From assembly GCA_012036325.1 (NCBI GenBank), contig JAAUPC010000033.1, positions 1 through 16,102 on the forward strand: DNA of 16,102 nucleotides, read 5' to 3'. The translations under genes and the position numbers were made by a program. Each line of letters begins with the position of its first letter. The first letter of the stretch is position 1. Positions 6,463 to 14,800 of the stretch are shown one piece after another. The notes beneath the pieces are model-generated. The model saw nothing but the letters and a program-made list of their open reading frames with translations, made no database searches and had not been told where the DNA came from. The DNA comes from Paracoccaceae bacterium (GTDB taxonomy: Bacteria; Pseudomonadota; Alphaproteobacteria; Rhodobacterales; Rhodobacteraceae).

Positions 6463-6755
6463 AGCTTGATCTCCTCAGAGAAAGAGAACTCGCACAGTTC
6501 CATGAAGTCGAAATCGCCGGTCAGGCGGGTCCACTGGCGTTCCAGCCAGGTGGCGCGGGTGATGGTGGCGGTGCGGTCCTCGACGATGACCTCGCCATAG
6601 GCGGCAAGCACGGGTGCGCCATGCACCAGCACTTCATCGCCGGGATAGACGACCGCGCCGTTGTTGAAACGAACGTGGGCGTGCAGGCTTTCGAAACGGT
6701 GGCTGACCTCGACGGTGCAGGGCACCTTTTCCTTGGTTTTGGTGAAAAGTCCCAT
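6459..6755 (-). CDS. bciE: BciE, small auxiliary subunit of the AcsF cyclase
   Basis: This is a 98-residue soluble protein without signal or membrane segments, starting MGLFTKTKEKVPCTVEVSHR and containing YPGDEVLVHG and WLERQWTRLTGDFDF. Its position directly upstream of acsF, with a 4-base overlap, and its size match the short gene between puhC and acsF in Rhodobacter. That gene's product was named BciE and is reported as needed for activity of the alphaproteobacterial oxygen-dependent cyclase. The assignment rests on gene order and remembered family appearance, not on a known catalytic motif. The gene starts 12 bases after the puhC stop. Its role is probably to support AcsF assembly, stability or electron delivery, and the mechanism is not evident from the sequence. 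Confidence 0.85.
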   Translation of the reverse strand: MGLFTKTKEKVPCTVEVSHRFESLHAHVRFNNGAVVYPGDEVLVHGAPVLAAYGEVIVEDRTATITRATWLERQWTRLTGDFDFMELCEFSFSEEIKL

Positions 6756-6767
6756 GATGGCGGTTCC

Positions 6768-7241
6768 CTATTTCTGATCCAGAAGCCGTTCGAACGCGGC
6801 TTTGTTTTCGGCCCCGAAGGCGTAAAGCTCGGCGCTCCACCCGGTTGCGGGGTCTTCGGCCACAAGGCGGCCATTGGCATATTCGACGATCCGCACCGGC
6901 AGGGTCTGGTCGACCTTGTGCTTGCGCCGTTCGGTGAAAATGCCGGACTGGATGACAGTGATGAAGCCGCCATGCGGCAGGTCGAGAAGAACGCTGCCAT
7001 CGGTGTTCTTGACGATGACGGCTTGGGCAGAGAGGCCCTCCATCACGATCCACTTTTCGCGGACCATTTCGGCGGGTTGGGGTTGGGCCACAGGCTCGCG
7101 CCCGGTGACCACGGCAAAGGTGGTGATGGCAAGGCTGGCAAGGGCCAGCGCCAGCATGCCGCGAAGCAGCATGCGGGGCACAAGGTCTGGGTCGCGGCTG
7201 CGGTAACCGGGTTCGTGGATCAGGGTTTGACGGTCGGTCAT
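6768..7241 (-). CDS. puhC: PuhC, photosynthetic complex assembly protein
   Basis: PuhC is a membrane-anchored periplasmic protein that in Rhodobacter capsulatus promotes organisation of the reaction centre-light harvesting core complex. The product has 157 residues: a short cytoplasmic N-terminus (MTDRQTLIHEPGYRSRDP), one membrane helix at about 23-46, and a periplasmic domain with DLPHGGFITVIQSG and a basic ERRKHKV loop. The ATG at 7241 is chosen because it lies 11 bases after the puhB stop with a GGGGGG ribosome-binding stretch between, and because any longer reading would overlap puhB in an arginine/cysteine-rich frame. It is followed after 12 bases by bciE. Confidence 0.93.
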   Translation of the reverse strand: MTDRQTLIHEPGYRSRDPDLVPRMLLRGMLALALASLAITTFAVVTGREPVAQPQPAEMVREKWIVMEGLSAQAVIVKNTDGSVLLDLPHGGFITVIQSGIFTERRKHKVDQTLPVRIVEYANGRLVAEDPATGWSAELYAFGAENKAAFERLLDQK

Positions 7242-7252
7242 GGCTCGCCCCC

Positions 7253-7888
7253 CTATTCCGCAGCGACAGTGGCAAATCCCGCCGGGCGCGAGATCTGCGG
7301 CTGGGACACACGCGCTTCGGCGGCATCGGCGAAAAGACGGGCGATGCGCGCGGCATCTGGGATCGACCGCAGCGCAGGCTGGGTCTTGGCCCAAAGGCCC
7401 GGGCGCAGATGCGGCCAGGCGACAAGGACGGAAATCCGCGTCTCGCCCAGCGTGTCGAAGGCGATGGTGCCGGTGCCGTCGCGGCGCAGGTCAAGGTTGG
7501 CCGCGCCGATCTGCAGGAAGGGCAGGTTGAAGGTGACCGGCAAGGCTGCCCCGATCCGCAGGACAACGCGGGCGGTGGTCAGCGTATAGGTCGTGGCGCG
7601 GGCTTGCGCCCAGGCCAAGGCAAAGATGACGCCAAGCCCAAGCACGGCGAGCATCATATAGGGCAGCCCCATCGCGGCGGCGAGGGCGACCCCGCCATCG
7701 GCAAAACCGGCAGCTGCACGCCACAGGATGATGATGGCGAAATAGGCGGCGATCCAGCGGATCTTGTAGGCGTCCCGGGCAAGCGACCAGGCATCAGGCC
7801 GGCCTTGCCAAAGGATCAGTTCACCTTGCGGGGGCCGTTCCGGCAGACCTGGCAAGGCGTCGAAAGCGAAGTCGTCATGGCCTGACAT
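7253..7888 (-). CDS. puhB: PuhB, reaction-centre assembly factor
   Basis: PuhB is an integral membrane protein required for efficient reaction-centre assembly, and by literature on Rhodobacter capsulatus it acts as a dimer. The 211-residue protein begins with a soluble segment containing GELILWQGRPD (about 22-32). Two membrane helices follow at about 44-62 and 76-96. Then comes a bacterial PH-like (DUF304-type) domain beginning ATTYTLTTARVVLR (98-111) and rich in beta-strand pattern (GTGTIAFDT). GGAGGG lies 6-11 bases before the ATG at 7888. It is separated from puhA by 63 bases that contain a strong hairpin, so its level is likely set lower than PuhA's. Confidence 0.94.
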   Translation of the reverse strand: MSGHDDFAFDALPGLPERPPQGELILWQGRPDAWSLARDAYKIRWIAAYFAIIILWRAAAGFADGGVALAAAMGLPYMMLAVLGLGVIFALAWAQARATTYTLTTARVVLRIGAALPVTFNLPFLQIGAANLDLRRDGTGTIAFDTLGETRISVLVAWPHLRPGLWAKTQPALRSIPDAARIARLFADAAEARVSQPQISRPAGFATVAAE

Positions 7889-7913
7889 AGCAGACCCTCC
7901 ATGCTGATGTGAA

Positions 7914-7942
7914 AGGCGGGGCCCGGGCGCGGGCCCTCGCCT
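7914..7942 (-). promoter_or_regulatory. GC-rich hairpin in the puhA-puhB gap
   Basis: GGGCCCG (7919-7925) pairs with CGGGCCC (7930-7936) around a GGCG loop. The stem extends by five more pairs (7914-7918 with 7938-7942) past a single bulged T at 7937. On the minus strand it lies just after the puhA stop and is followed by TTTC, too short for a convincing terminator tail. A structure of this strength between a structural subunit and its assembly factor fits an mRNA-stabilising or partially terminating element, as known between genes of the puf operon. That role is inference. Confidence 0.7.
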
Positions 7943-7951
7943 GTCAGGTTT

Positions 7952-8722
7952 TCAGAACCCGCGCTTGCGCTTGGGGGCGTCATACATCCAGCCCGAGGCG
8001 ACATAGGCCGAGATCTTGTCTTCCTCGAGCTTGGTCACTTCGGTGGCGGACTTGGTGGTCGGGATCCCGGCAAAGCTGTCCGAGGCCAGGAAGTTCACGC
8101 GCACGCGGTCTTCCCAGATCCGGGCCAGCGTCAGCGGCACCAGCCGCTTGCCGCCCGAGTTCAGCTCGACCTCGACATAGCGGACCAGCTGTTCCGGGCC
8201 GTCGACCCAGACGTCTGACACGCGGCCGACAACCTCAAGATCGGCGGCCTGCACCGGCAGTCCGCGCGGGTCACGCCCGGCGGTGACCATGAAGCCTTCA
8301 AGGCGTGACATGGGCACCATCTTGTTGTGGCCGTGGCCATCAAGCTCTGGCTCATCCCGGCGGGGCACCCAGGCGGCAGGGCCGACGCCATCGGCCATCG
8401 GGTTGCCGGTGGGCGCATGCGGAAAGCCTTCCGAAAGCGAGGTGCGGGCAAGGGCAAGATTGCCCCGGCGATGCGCGGCCTCATTGTCGGCGGACGGCAC
8501 CACAACCTCGCCCTTGCCATGCGGCAGGCGGAAGGTCTTGGACTTGGGCACCGGGAAGGGCCCCTGGTTCGGGGCCTTCAGCCCGTCTTCCGTTTCCAAC
8601 GGGTAGCCTTCCCGCATGTTTTCGGTCTGCAGGTAGTAGATCAGAAGGGCGAAGAAGCCCCAGAACAGCCAGATCGACAGGCTGGCGAGATCAAAGTTGC
8701 CGAAGAAGTTGACACCTACCAT
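7952..8722 (-). CDS. puhA: photosynthetic reaction centre H subunit
   Basis: PuhA caps the cytoplasmic side of the L/M reaction-centre core and shapes proton delivery to the secondary quinone. The 256 residues are close to the usual 254-260. Features are the short periplasmic N-terminus MVGVNFFGNFDLASLS, a single membrane helix at about 12-30 (IWLFWGFFALLIYY), the YLQTENMREGYPLE junction, and a large cytoplasmic beta-rich PRC-barrel domain including GRVSDVWVDGPEQLVRYVEV. GGAGGA sits 7-12 bases before the ATG at 8722, the best ribosome-binding site in the cluster, as expected for a stoichiometric structural protein. Only 32 bases separate it from lhaA, so any dedicated puhA promoter must lie inside lhaA, as described for Rhodobacter capsulatus. 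Confidence 0.97.
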   Translation of the reverse strand: MVGVNFFGNFDLASLSIWLFWGFFALLIYYLQTENMREGYPLETEDGLKAPNQGPFPVPKSKTFRLPHGKGEVVVPSADNEAAHRRGNLALARTSLSEGFPHAPTGNPMADGVGPAAWVPRRDEPELDGHGHNKMVPMSRLEGFMVTAGRDPRGLPVQAADLEVVGRVSDVWVDGPEQLVRYVEVELNSGGKRLVPLTLARIWEDRVRVNFLASDSFAGIPTTKSATEVTKLEEDKISAYVASGWMYDAPKRKRGF

Positions 8723-8754
8723 TGCGGTATCCTCCGTTTATTTACCCCGGGGGG

Positions 8755-10188
8755 TTAGGTGGGAAATTCGACGATGCCGAAGCGGTCGTCAGCGGTGGGT
8801 TTGGGCGCGAGCGGGGCAACCCGGACCAAAGGTCCGAGTGCGACGAGGGTCAGAAACAGAAGGCCGATCTCGGCGTGGTAGACAAAGGTGTAGCCAAGGG
8901 TCGGGTCGGTCAGCGCGGGGCCAAGGACCCCGTTTTCGGCAAGATGGCCGGTGATGTCGCGAATGGCACCGCCCAGAAAGATCGCCAGGCCGGCGGCGGT
9001 GGCTTGTGCCGCCCCCCAGGCCCCCAGCGCGATGCCCGACCCCGTGCCCGAGGTCTTGAGCGCCATCGCGGCGGTCAGGGTAGACACGGCAAACAGTCCG
9101 GCCCCGAAACCGATGACCATGGCCCCAAGGTAGAAAAGGGCAGCACTTTCCAAGGGCCCGGCAAAGATCACCGCACTGAAGGCCGCGATCCCTGACAGGA
9201 TGCCCCGCGCCGCAATCCGGAACGGATCGCGCCCCGCGCTCAGCCAGCGGGCGGCCAGGACAAAGCCCACCAGCGCGCCAAAGGCATAGGCGGCGGTCAG
9301 AAGCGTGGTCTTGCCGACCGACAGGCCCAGCACTTCGCCGCCATAGGGCTCCAGCAGCACGTCCTGCATGTTGAAGGCCAGGGTGCCAAGCACGACCACC
9401 GACAACAGCCGCCCAGCCGAGCCGCCCGACATCAGATCCGCCCAGGCGTCGCGGAAGCGGGGACGGGGGGCCTCGCGTTCCTCACGCGTCATCGGGCGGA
9501 CCTTTTCCTGCTTCCAAAGCGCAATCAGGTTCAGGATCAGCGTCGCCGCCCCGCAGCCCTGCACGACACGCACAAGGGTGATCGGGTCATAGTCGCGCAG
9601 AAGCCAACCAACGATCACCGCCGAAATGCCCATGCCCAACAGGAACATGACATAGAGCAGCGCCACGACACGGGGCCGCGTCTCGTCATCCGCACGGTCC
9701 GACGCCAGCGCCAGACCCGCGGTCTGCGTCATATGAAGGCCAATTCCGGTCATCAGGAAGGCCAGCGCTGCCAGCACCTCACCCGCCCAGGTCGGACCAT
9801 AGGTCTGGTCGCCCGACAGCACGATCAGCGCGAAAGGCATCACCGCAAGCCCGCCCATTTGCCAAAGCGAGCCGAACCAAAGATAGGGAATCCGCTTCCA
9901 GCCCAGGGCGGACCGGTGGGTATCCGACCGGTGGCCCAAGAGCGCGCGGAACGGGGCAACCAGCACCGGAATGGCGATCATCAGCGCGACCACGATGGCG
10001 GGAACGGACAGTTCCACGATCATCACGCGGTTCAGCGTGCCCAAAAGCAGCACCGTCGCCATCCCGACCGAGACCTGGAACAACGATAGCCGCAACAGCT
10101 GGCGCAGCGGCAACCCTTCCGAAGCGGCATCGGCGAAGGGTAGCCACGAGGCATCCAGCGCCTTGATATGCTTTTTCCGCAGGATCAT
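8755..10188 (-). CDS. lhaA: LhaA, light-harvesting complex 1 assembly transporter-like protein (PucC/MFS family)
   Basis: LhaA belongs to the PucC branch of the major facilitator fold and supports assembly of light-harvesting complex 1, possibly by delivering or handling bacteriochlorophyll. At 477 residues it equals the length I recall for the Rhodobacter capsulatus F1696 protein. It starts with a basic cytoplasmic segment (MILRKKHIKALDASWLPFAD) and has about 12 membrane helices. A GHRSD motif (85-89) in the loop after helix 2 matches the MFS signature position, and a long charged central loop near KQEKVRPMTREERE separates the two halves. Its ATG overlaps the bchM stop by 4 bases. The 3' part probably contains the promoter for puhA. 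Confidence 0.95.
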   Translation of the reverse strand: MILRKKHIKALDASWLPFADAASEGLPLRQLLRLSLFQVSVGMATVLLLGTLNRVMIVELSVPAIVVALMIAIPVLVAPFRALLGHRSDTHRSALGWKRIPYLWFGSLWQMGGLAVMPFALIVLSGDQTYGPTWAGEVLAALAFLMTGIGLHMTQTAGLALASDRADDETRPRVVALLYVMFLLGMGISAVIVGWLLRDYDPITLVRVVQGCGAATLILNLIALWKQEKVRPMTREEREAPRPRFRDAWADLMSGGSAGRLLSVVVLGTLAFNMQDVLLEPYGGEVLGLSVGKTTLLTAAYAFGALVGFVLAARWLSAGRDPFRIAARGILSGIAAFSAVIFAGPLESAALFYLGAMVIGFGAGLFAVSTLTAAMALKTSGTGSGIALGAWGAAQATAAGLAIFLGGAIRDITGHLAENGVLGPALTDPTLGYTFVYHAEIGLLFLTLVALGPLVRVAPLAPKPTADDRFGIVEFPT

Positions 10189-10850
10189 GGCCGGAACTCC
10201 ATGCAGTCGGAAATGTAGAAGCCCCGTGCCACCCGGCCGATCTTGGTCAAGCCAGGACCGGTGGCGCGGCCAAGGGTTTTCAGGTCATGCGGGATCATGA
10301 CAGGGGACCGGTCGCCGCGCGGAAAAAGCTTGCCCGCATGCCACATCGCCATCAGGAGCGTTGTGCGTGGGGCCACGGTGAAGACCACAGCCCTACTGCG
10401 CTGCCCAAGGACGTGCAGCGTGCGGGCGATGTCCGCCGCGTCGTAATAGATCAGGCTGTCCATCGCGAGGACGAAGTCGAACCGCCCCAACGCGGGGTCG
10501 GTCATGTCTCCGGCATGAAAACTGACTTGCGGGCGCAAGCCTTCGGCCAAGCGGGCGCGCGCGATCTCGACCAGCTTGGGCGAGATGTCGGCGGCCATCA
10601 CGGATGCGCCGCGCAAGGCCAGTTCCTCGGTCATCGCTCCGGTGCCACAGCCCGCATCCAAGACCCGTGCACCGCGCAGATCTTCCGGCAGGCGCGACAG
10701 CATCAGGGCGCGCATCCGGTCCCGGCCTTCGCGCACCGTCTGGCGGATGCGGCTGACCGGCGCGTCCGAGGTCAACCGCTCCCACGTCTTGGTGGCGGTG
10801 CTGTCGAAGTACGTCTCGACCCGGGTCAGCGTGGCGCTGTAGTCAGCCAT
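10185..10850 (-). CDS. bchM: Mg-protoporphyrin IX methyltransferase
   Basis: BchM transfers a methyl group from S-adenosylmethionine to the ring C propionate of Mg-protoporphyrin IX, producing the substrate of the AcsF cyclase. The 221-residue product has the class I methyltransferase motif VLDAGCGTG (63-71), an acidic motif II (VMAADIS, 84-90) and FDFVLAMDSLIYY. The N-terminal YFDSTATKTWERLTSDAPVSRIR (from about residue 14) is characteristic of BchM/ChlM. The ATG at 10850 overlaps the bchL TGA by one base. A TTG three bases earlier is possible but less likely. The stop overlaps lhaA, so bchL-bchM-lhaA are tightly coupled. Confidence 0.96.
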   Translation of the reverse strand: MADYSATLTRVETYFDSTATKTWERLTSDAPVSRIRQTVREGRDRMRALMLSRLPEDLRGARVLDAGCGTGAMTEELALRGASVMAADISPKLVEIARARLAEGLRPQVSFHAGDMTDPALGRFDFVLAMDSLIYYDAADIARTLHVLGQRSRAVVFTVAPRTTLLMAMWHAGKLFPRGDRSPVMIPHDLKTLGRATGPGLTKIGRVARGFYISDCMEFRP

Positions 10851-11767
10851 CAATCGAACCCCAGAAGTTCAAAGATCTCCCGATCCGGCAGCGACTCGGG
10901 GAAGCTTTCCGGCAGGCTGACCGATTTCCAAAGCGCGTCCGCCAGGCGGATGTATTCGGCGCGGGCCATCACGATGTCCTGCTCGTCATCCATGGCAAAC
11001 AGGGTCTTCTTCTTCAGACGGCTGCGGCGGATCGCGTCGATGTCGGGCATATGCGCCAGACGGTTGAAGCCGACCTTGTTGCAGTAACGGTCGATCTCAT
11101 CGGTGGCCTTGCTGCGGTTGGCGACGCAACCTGCAAGGCGGACCTTGTAGTTCGACGATTTGGCCTGCACTGCCGCGATGATCCGGTTCATCGCATAGAT
11201 GCTGTCAAAGTCGTTTGCCGTGACGATCAGCGCGCGGTCAGCGTGCTGCAGGGGGGCGGCAAAGCCACCGCAGACCACGTCGCCCAGCACGTCAAAGATC
11301 ACGACATCGGTGTCATCCAGCATGTGGTGCTGCTTCAGCAGTTTCACCGTCTGCCCCACGACATAACCGCCGCAGCCGGTGCCGGCTGGGGGACCCCCGG
11401 CCTCCACGCATTTCACCCCACCATAGCCGATGGTCACGAAATCCTCGGGCCGCAGCTCCTCGGCATGGAAATCGACCTCCTTCAGGATGTCGATCACCGT
11501 CGGCTGCAGCTTGCCCGTCAGGGTGAAAGTGCTGTCATGCTTCGGGTCGCACCCGATCTGCAAGACGCGCTTGCCCATGGTCGCAAAGGCGGCGGACAGG
11601 TTGGACGAGGTGGTCGATTTCCCGATCCCGCCCTTGCCGTAGACCGAGAACACCTTCGCCCCCTCGATCTTCTGGCTGGGGTCCAGATGCACCTGCACCG
11701 AGCCGTCTCCGTCCAGGCCGCGCAGGCCAGAATCGCGCAGGCTTGGGATGTCGTCTTTCGGGCTCAT
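10850..11767 (-). CDS. bchL: dark-operative protochlorophyllide reductase iron-sulfur ATP-binding protein (L subunit)
   Basis: BchL is the NifH-like reductase that passes electrons, with ATP hydrolysis, to the BchN-BchB catalytic component, reducing ring D of protochlorophyllide to chlorophyllide a without light. The 305-residue protein has the P-loop GKGGIGKS (44-51), IGCDPKHDST (71-80), and the two cysteines that bridge a 4Fe-4S cluster between subunits (Cys132 in GTGCGG and Cys166 in DVVCGG). Length and motifs are complete. GGGGA precedes the ATG at 11767. It is separated from bchH by 91 bases that hold a repeat-like element, so it may have independent expression, and it ends overlapping bchM. 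Confidence 0.97.
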   Translation of the reverse strand: MSPKDDIPSLRDSGLRGLDGDGSVQVHLDPSQKIEGAKVFSVYGKGGIGKSTTSSNLSAAFATMGKRVLQIGCDPKHDSTFTLTGKLQPTVIDILKEVDFHAEELRPEDFVTIGYGGVKCVEAGGPPAGTGCGGYVVGQTVKLLKQHHMLDDTDVVIFDVLGDVVCGGFAAPLQHADRALIVTANDFDSIYAMNRIIAAVQAKSSNYKVRLAGCVANRSKATDEIDRYCNKVGFNRLAHMPDIDAIRRSRLKKKTLFAMDDEQDIVMARAEYIRLADALWKSVSLPESFPESLPDREIFELLGFD

Positions 11768-11780
11768 GACTGTCCCCTTT

Positions 11781-11828
11781 CATTCTTCGTCCAAAAAATA
11801 TCCCGGGGGTGTGGGGGCTGGCCCCCAC
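11781..11828 (-). repeat. hairpin plus GGGATATTTTTT element between bchH and bchL
   Basis: GTGGGGGC (11811-11818) and GCCCCCAC (11821-11828) form a stem of at least seven pairs. In the minus direction it is followed by ACCCCCGGGATATTTTTTGGACGAAGAATG. The CGGGATATTTTT core with a purine-rich GAAGAA tail resembles a short dispersed element that I have seen repeatedly in Rhodobacterales intergenic regions. A second relative lies at 15626-15659. The hairpin followed by a T-run some ten bases later could also partly terminate transcripts leaving bchH. Confidence 0.55.
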
Positions 11829-11858
11829 TCCGACAGGTCCCAAAGGCGATCCCCCCAC

Positions 11859-14800
11859 TCATTCCGCCGCGATCCCTTCCATCCGGTCTTCCAGCTCATC
11901 CGCAGCGCGTTGCAGGGCGGCGAGGGTGGCTGCATCCGGGGTCCAGTAGTTGCGGTCCGAAGCTTCCAGAAGGCGACCCGCCATCCTGACGCTGGCTTCG
12001 GGGTTCAGATCGGCCAGACGTTTGCGCATGGCGTCGTCCAGCACGAAGGTTTCCGACAGCCGCTGGTAGACCCAAGGATCGACATGGCCGGTGGTGGCCG
12101 ACCAGCCCATGGTGTTTGTCACATGGCTTTCGATCAGCCGAACGCCTTCGGCCCCGTGGCGCAGCAGGCCCTCATAGAACTTCGGGTTCAGCGTGCGTGA
12201 CCGGCTTTCCAGCGCGATCTGGTCTTTCAACGTGCGGACCTGGCCGCCGCCGCGGGTCTGGTCGCCGATGTAGACCGGGGTCTCAGCTCCGCCGCCATGC
12301 GCGCGGCGGACGGCACGGGCCACCCCGCCCAGCGTGTCAAAGTAGTGGTCAACGGATGTGACGCCCAGCTCCACCGATTCCAGGTTCTGATAGGCCAGGT
12401 CCACGTCACCCAAGGCCTGCTGCAGCAGTTTCGCCTGCTTCACCGGCTTGCCGTTTCGGCCATAGGCAAAGCTCTTGCGGGCCTCATAGGCATCGGCCAA
12501 CTCATCCTCATCGCCAAAGGCCGACTGGCCGACAAGGGTGTTGACGTTGGCCCCATAAGCCCCTTCGGCGTTGGAAAAGACGCGGAGGGCGGCAGTTTCA
12601 AGACCCACCCCCATCGCTTCGGCATAGGCCAGCGAATGGGCGCGGATGAAGTTCTGGGACAGGGGCTCATCGGCGCTGGCGGCCTTGAAGGCAGCTTCGG
12701 CCAGCATCCGGGTCTGGAGGGGCAGAAGATCGCGGAAGATGCCGGACAGGGTCATCACCACGTCGATCCTTGGGCGGCCAAGCTCGGCCAAGGGGATAAG
12801 GTCGGCCCCACACAGGCGGCCGTAATGGTCAAACCGTGGCCGCGCTCCGATCAGGGCCAGGGCCTGGGCGATGGGTCCGCCATCCGACTTGATGTTGTCC
12901 GACCCCCACAAGACCAGCGCCACCGATTGCGGCAGGGTCGGGTGCGCGTCCAACAACCGCTGCGCCTGTGCGGCCCCATCGGCCAGCGCGAAAGCGGTCG
13001 GCATGCGGAACGGGTCAAACGCATGGATGTTGCGGCCCGTGGGCAGGATCGCGGGGCTGCGGATCAGATCACCCCCCGGCACCGGCGCAATGTAGCGGGC
13101 GGACAGCGCGCGCAAAAGTCCTGGTATTTCCGTATCTTGCGCCATGTGGCGCGCAGCCTCGGCGCGCGCTTCCTCGGGGATCAGCGACAGGAGTTCCGCC
13201 ATCGCCGCAGCATCAGGCTTGCGGCCAAGGACATGAAGGCCGTCGGTGATAAGGGCGCCTTCCGTCTCCAGAAGCTTCAGCCACAGCGTGTCGATGTCCC
13301 CCTTCAGATCCACGGCCTTCGCCTGCTCCATCGCCAAAGCGGCAAGCTCGGCGTAGTCGTCAGCCCCGGCATCAGTCGCGCGGAGGCGGGTGAGCGTGTC
13401 CTTGAGGTCCACAAGCCCCTTGTAAAGCCCCGCGCGGGCAAGGGGGGGCGTCAGGTGGGTGACCGTCACCGCGTTCGACCGGCGCTTGGCGAGGGTCGCC
13501 TCGGACGGGTTGTTCGCGGCATAAAGATAGACGTTCGGCAGGTTGCCGATCAGCCGGTCGGGCCAGCATTGCGCCCCGACCCCGGCTTGCTTGCCCGGCA
13601 TGAACTCCAGCGCGCCATGCGTGCCGAAATGCAGAACCGCATCGGCACCGAAATCCTCGCGGATATAGCGGTAATAGGCCGAGAAGGCATGGGTCGGCGC
13701 GAAGCCCTTCTCGAACAGAAGGCGCATCGGATCACCCTCATAGCCGAAGACCGGCTGCAGGCCAACAAACACATTCCCGAACTGAGCCCCAAGGACATGC
13801 ACCCCGCGCCCATCGGTCTGGTGGCGGCCTGGGGCGGGGCCCCAAGCGGCCTCAACCTCAGCCAGCCAGGGGGTGCGGGCGACAATCTCGGCAGCCGGGA
13901 CGGTGGTATGAACGTTGGCAGGCTGGCCGTGGCGGGCGGCGTTGCCTTTCAGCACCGCCTCCCGCAGCGCCTCAACGCTGTCTGGGGGCGTCAGGTCATA
14001 GCCATCGGCCTTCAACGCGTGCAAGGTGTTGAACAGGCTTTCGAACACGCCAAGATAGGCGGCGGTGCCCGCAGCACCTGCGTTCGGCGGGAAGCCGTAA
14101 AGCACGATCGCAAGCTTCCGTGTGGCAGTGGCCGACCGGTGCAGGCGGGCCAGCCGCGCGACCTTGTCAGCCAGCGCCTCGATCCGTTCAGGGCAGGGTG
14201 ACATCGCGCGGGTCTCAGCCACCTCAACCGTCGCAGGCATGCAGTTGCGGCCACAACCGTTGCACCCTTCGGGATCATGGCGGCCCGCGAAAACGGTCGG
14301 GTTCGTCGCGCCGTCAATCTCGGGCAGCGCGATCAGCATGGTGGTTTCCACCGGGCCAAGGCCACCCGAAGCGGCTTGCCACTGGCGCAGGCTTTGAAAC
14401 TCCAGCGGATGCGCCGCGACATAGGGCACATCAAGTGCGGTCAGCGCCGCAACGGCGGCCGGGCTGTCGTTGTAGGCCGGGCCACCAACAAGGGAGAAGC
14501 CGGTCAGGGACACCATCGCATCAACCCGGCCCTGGAAGTAGGCATCAATCGCGGGGCGGCCATCCAGGCCCCCCGCAAAGGCGGGCAGGACCGCGATACC
14601 CTTCGCCTCAAACGTCTTGATGACGGCGTCGTAGTGGCCGGTATCGGCGGCCAGGATGTAGCTGCGCAGCATCAGAAGGCCGACCGTCGCGGTGGCCCCC
14701 TTCGGGCGTGGCATGTCGCGGGCGTCAGTGGTGATCCGGCCCTTCAGGCTTGGGTGATAAAGACCCACCTCCGGATAGTCGACCGGCGCCGGGGCTGCCG

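Noticed and set aside
5104..6600. Long plus-strand open frame (498 codons) opposite acsF and puhE
   Set aside because: It crosses two well-conserved minus-strand genes and has shadow-type composition.
12297..14201. Very long plus-strand open frame (634 codons) opposite bchH
   Set aside because: It is antisense to the conserved BchH reading, and its openness follows from third-position GC bias. The product is low-complexity in Gly/Gln/Arg/His and matches nothing.
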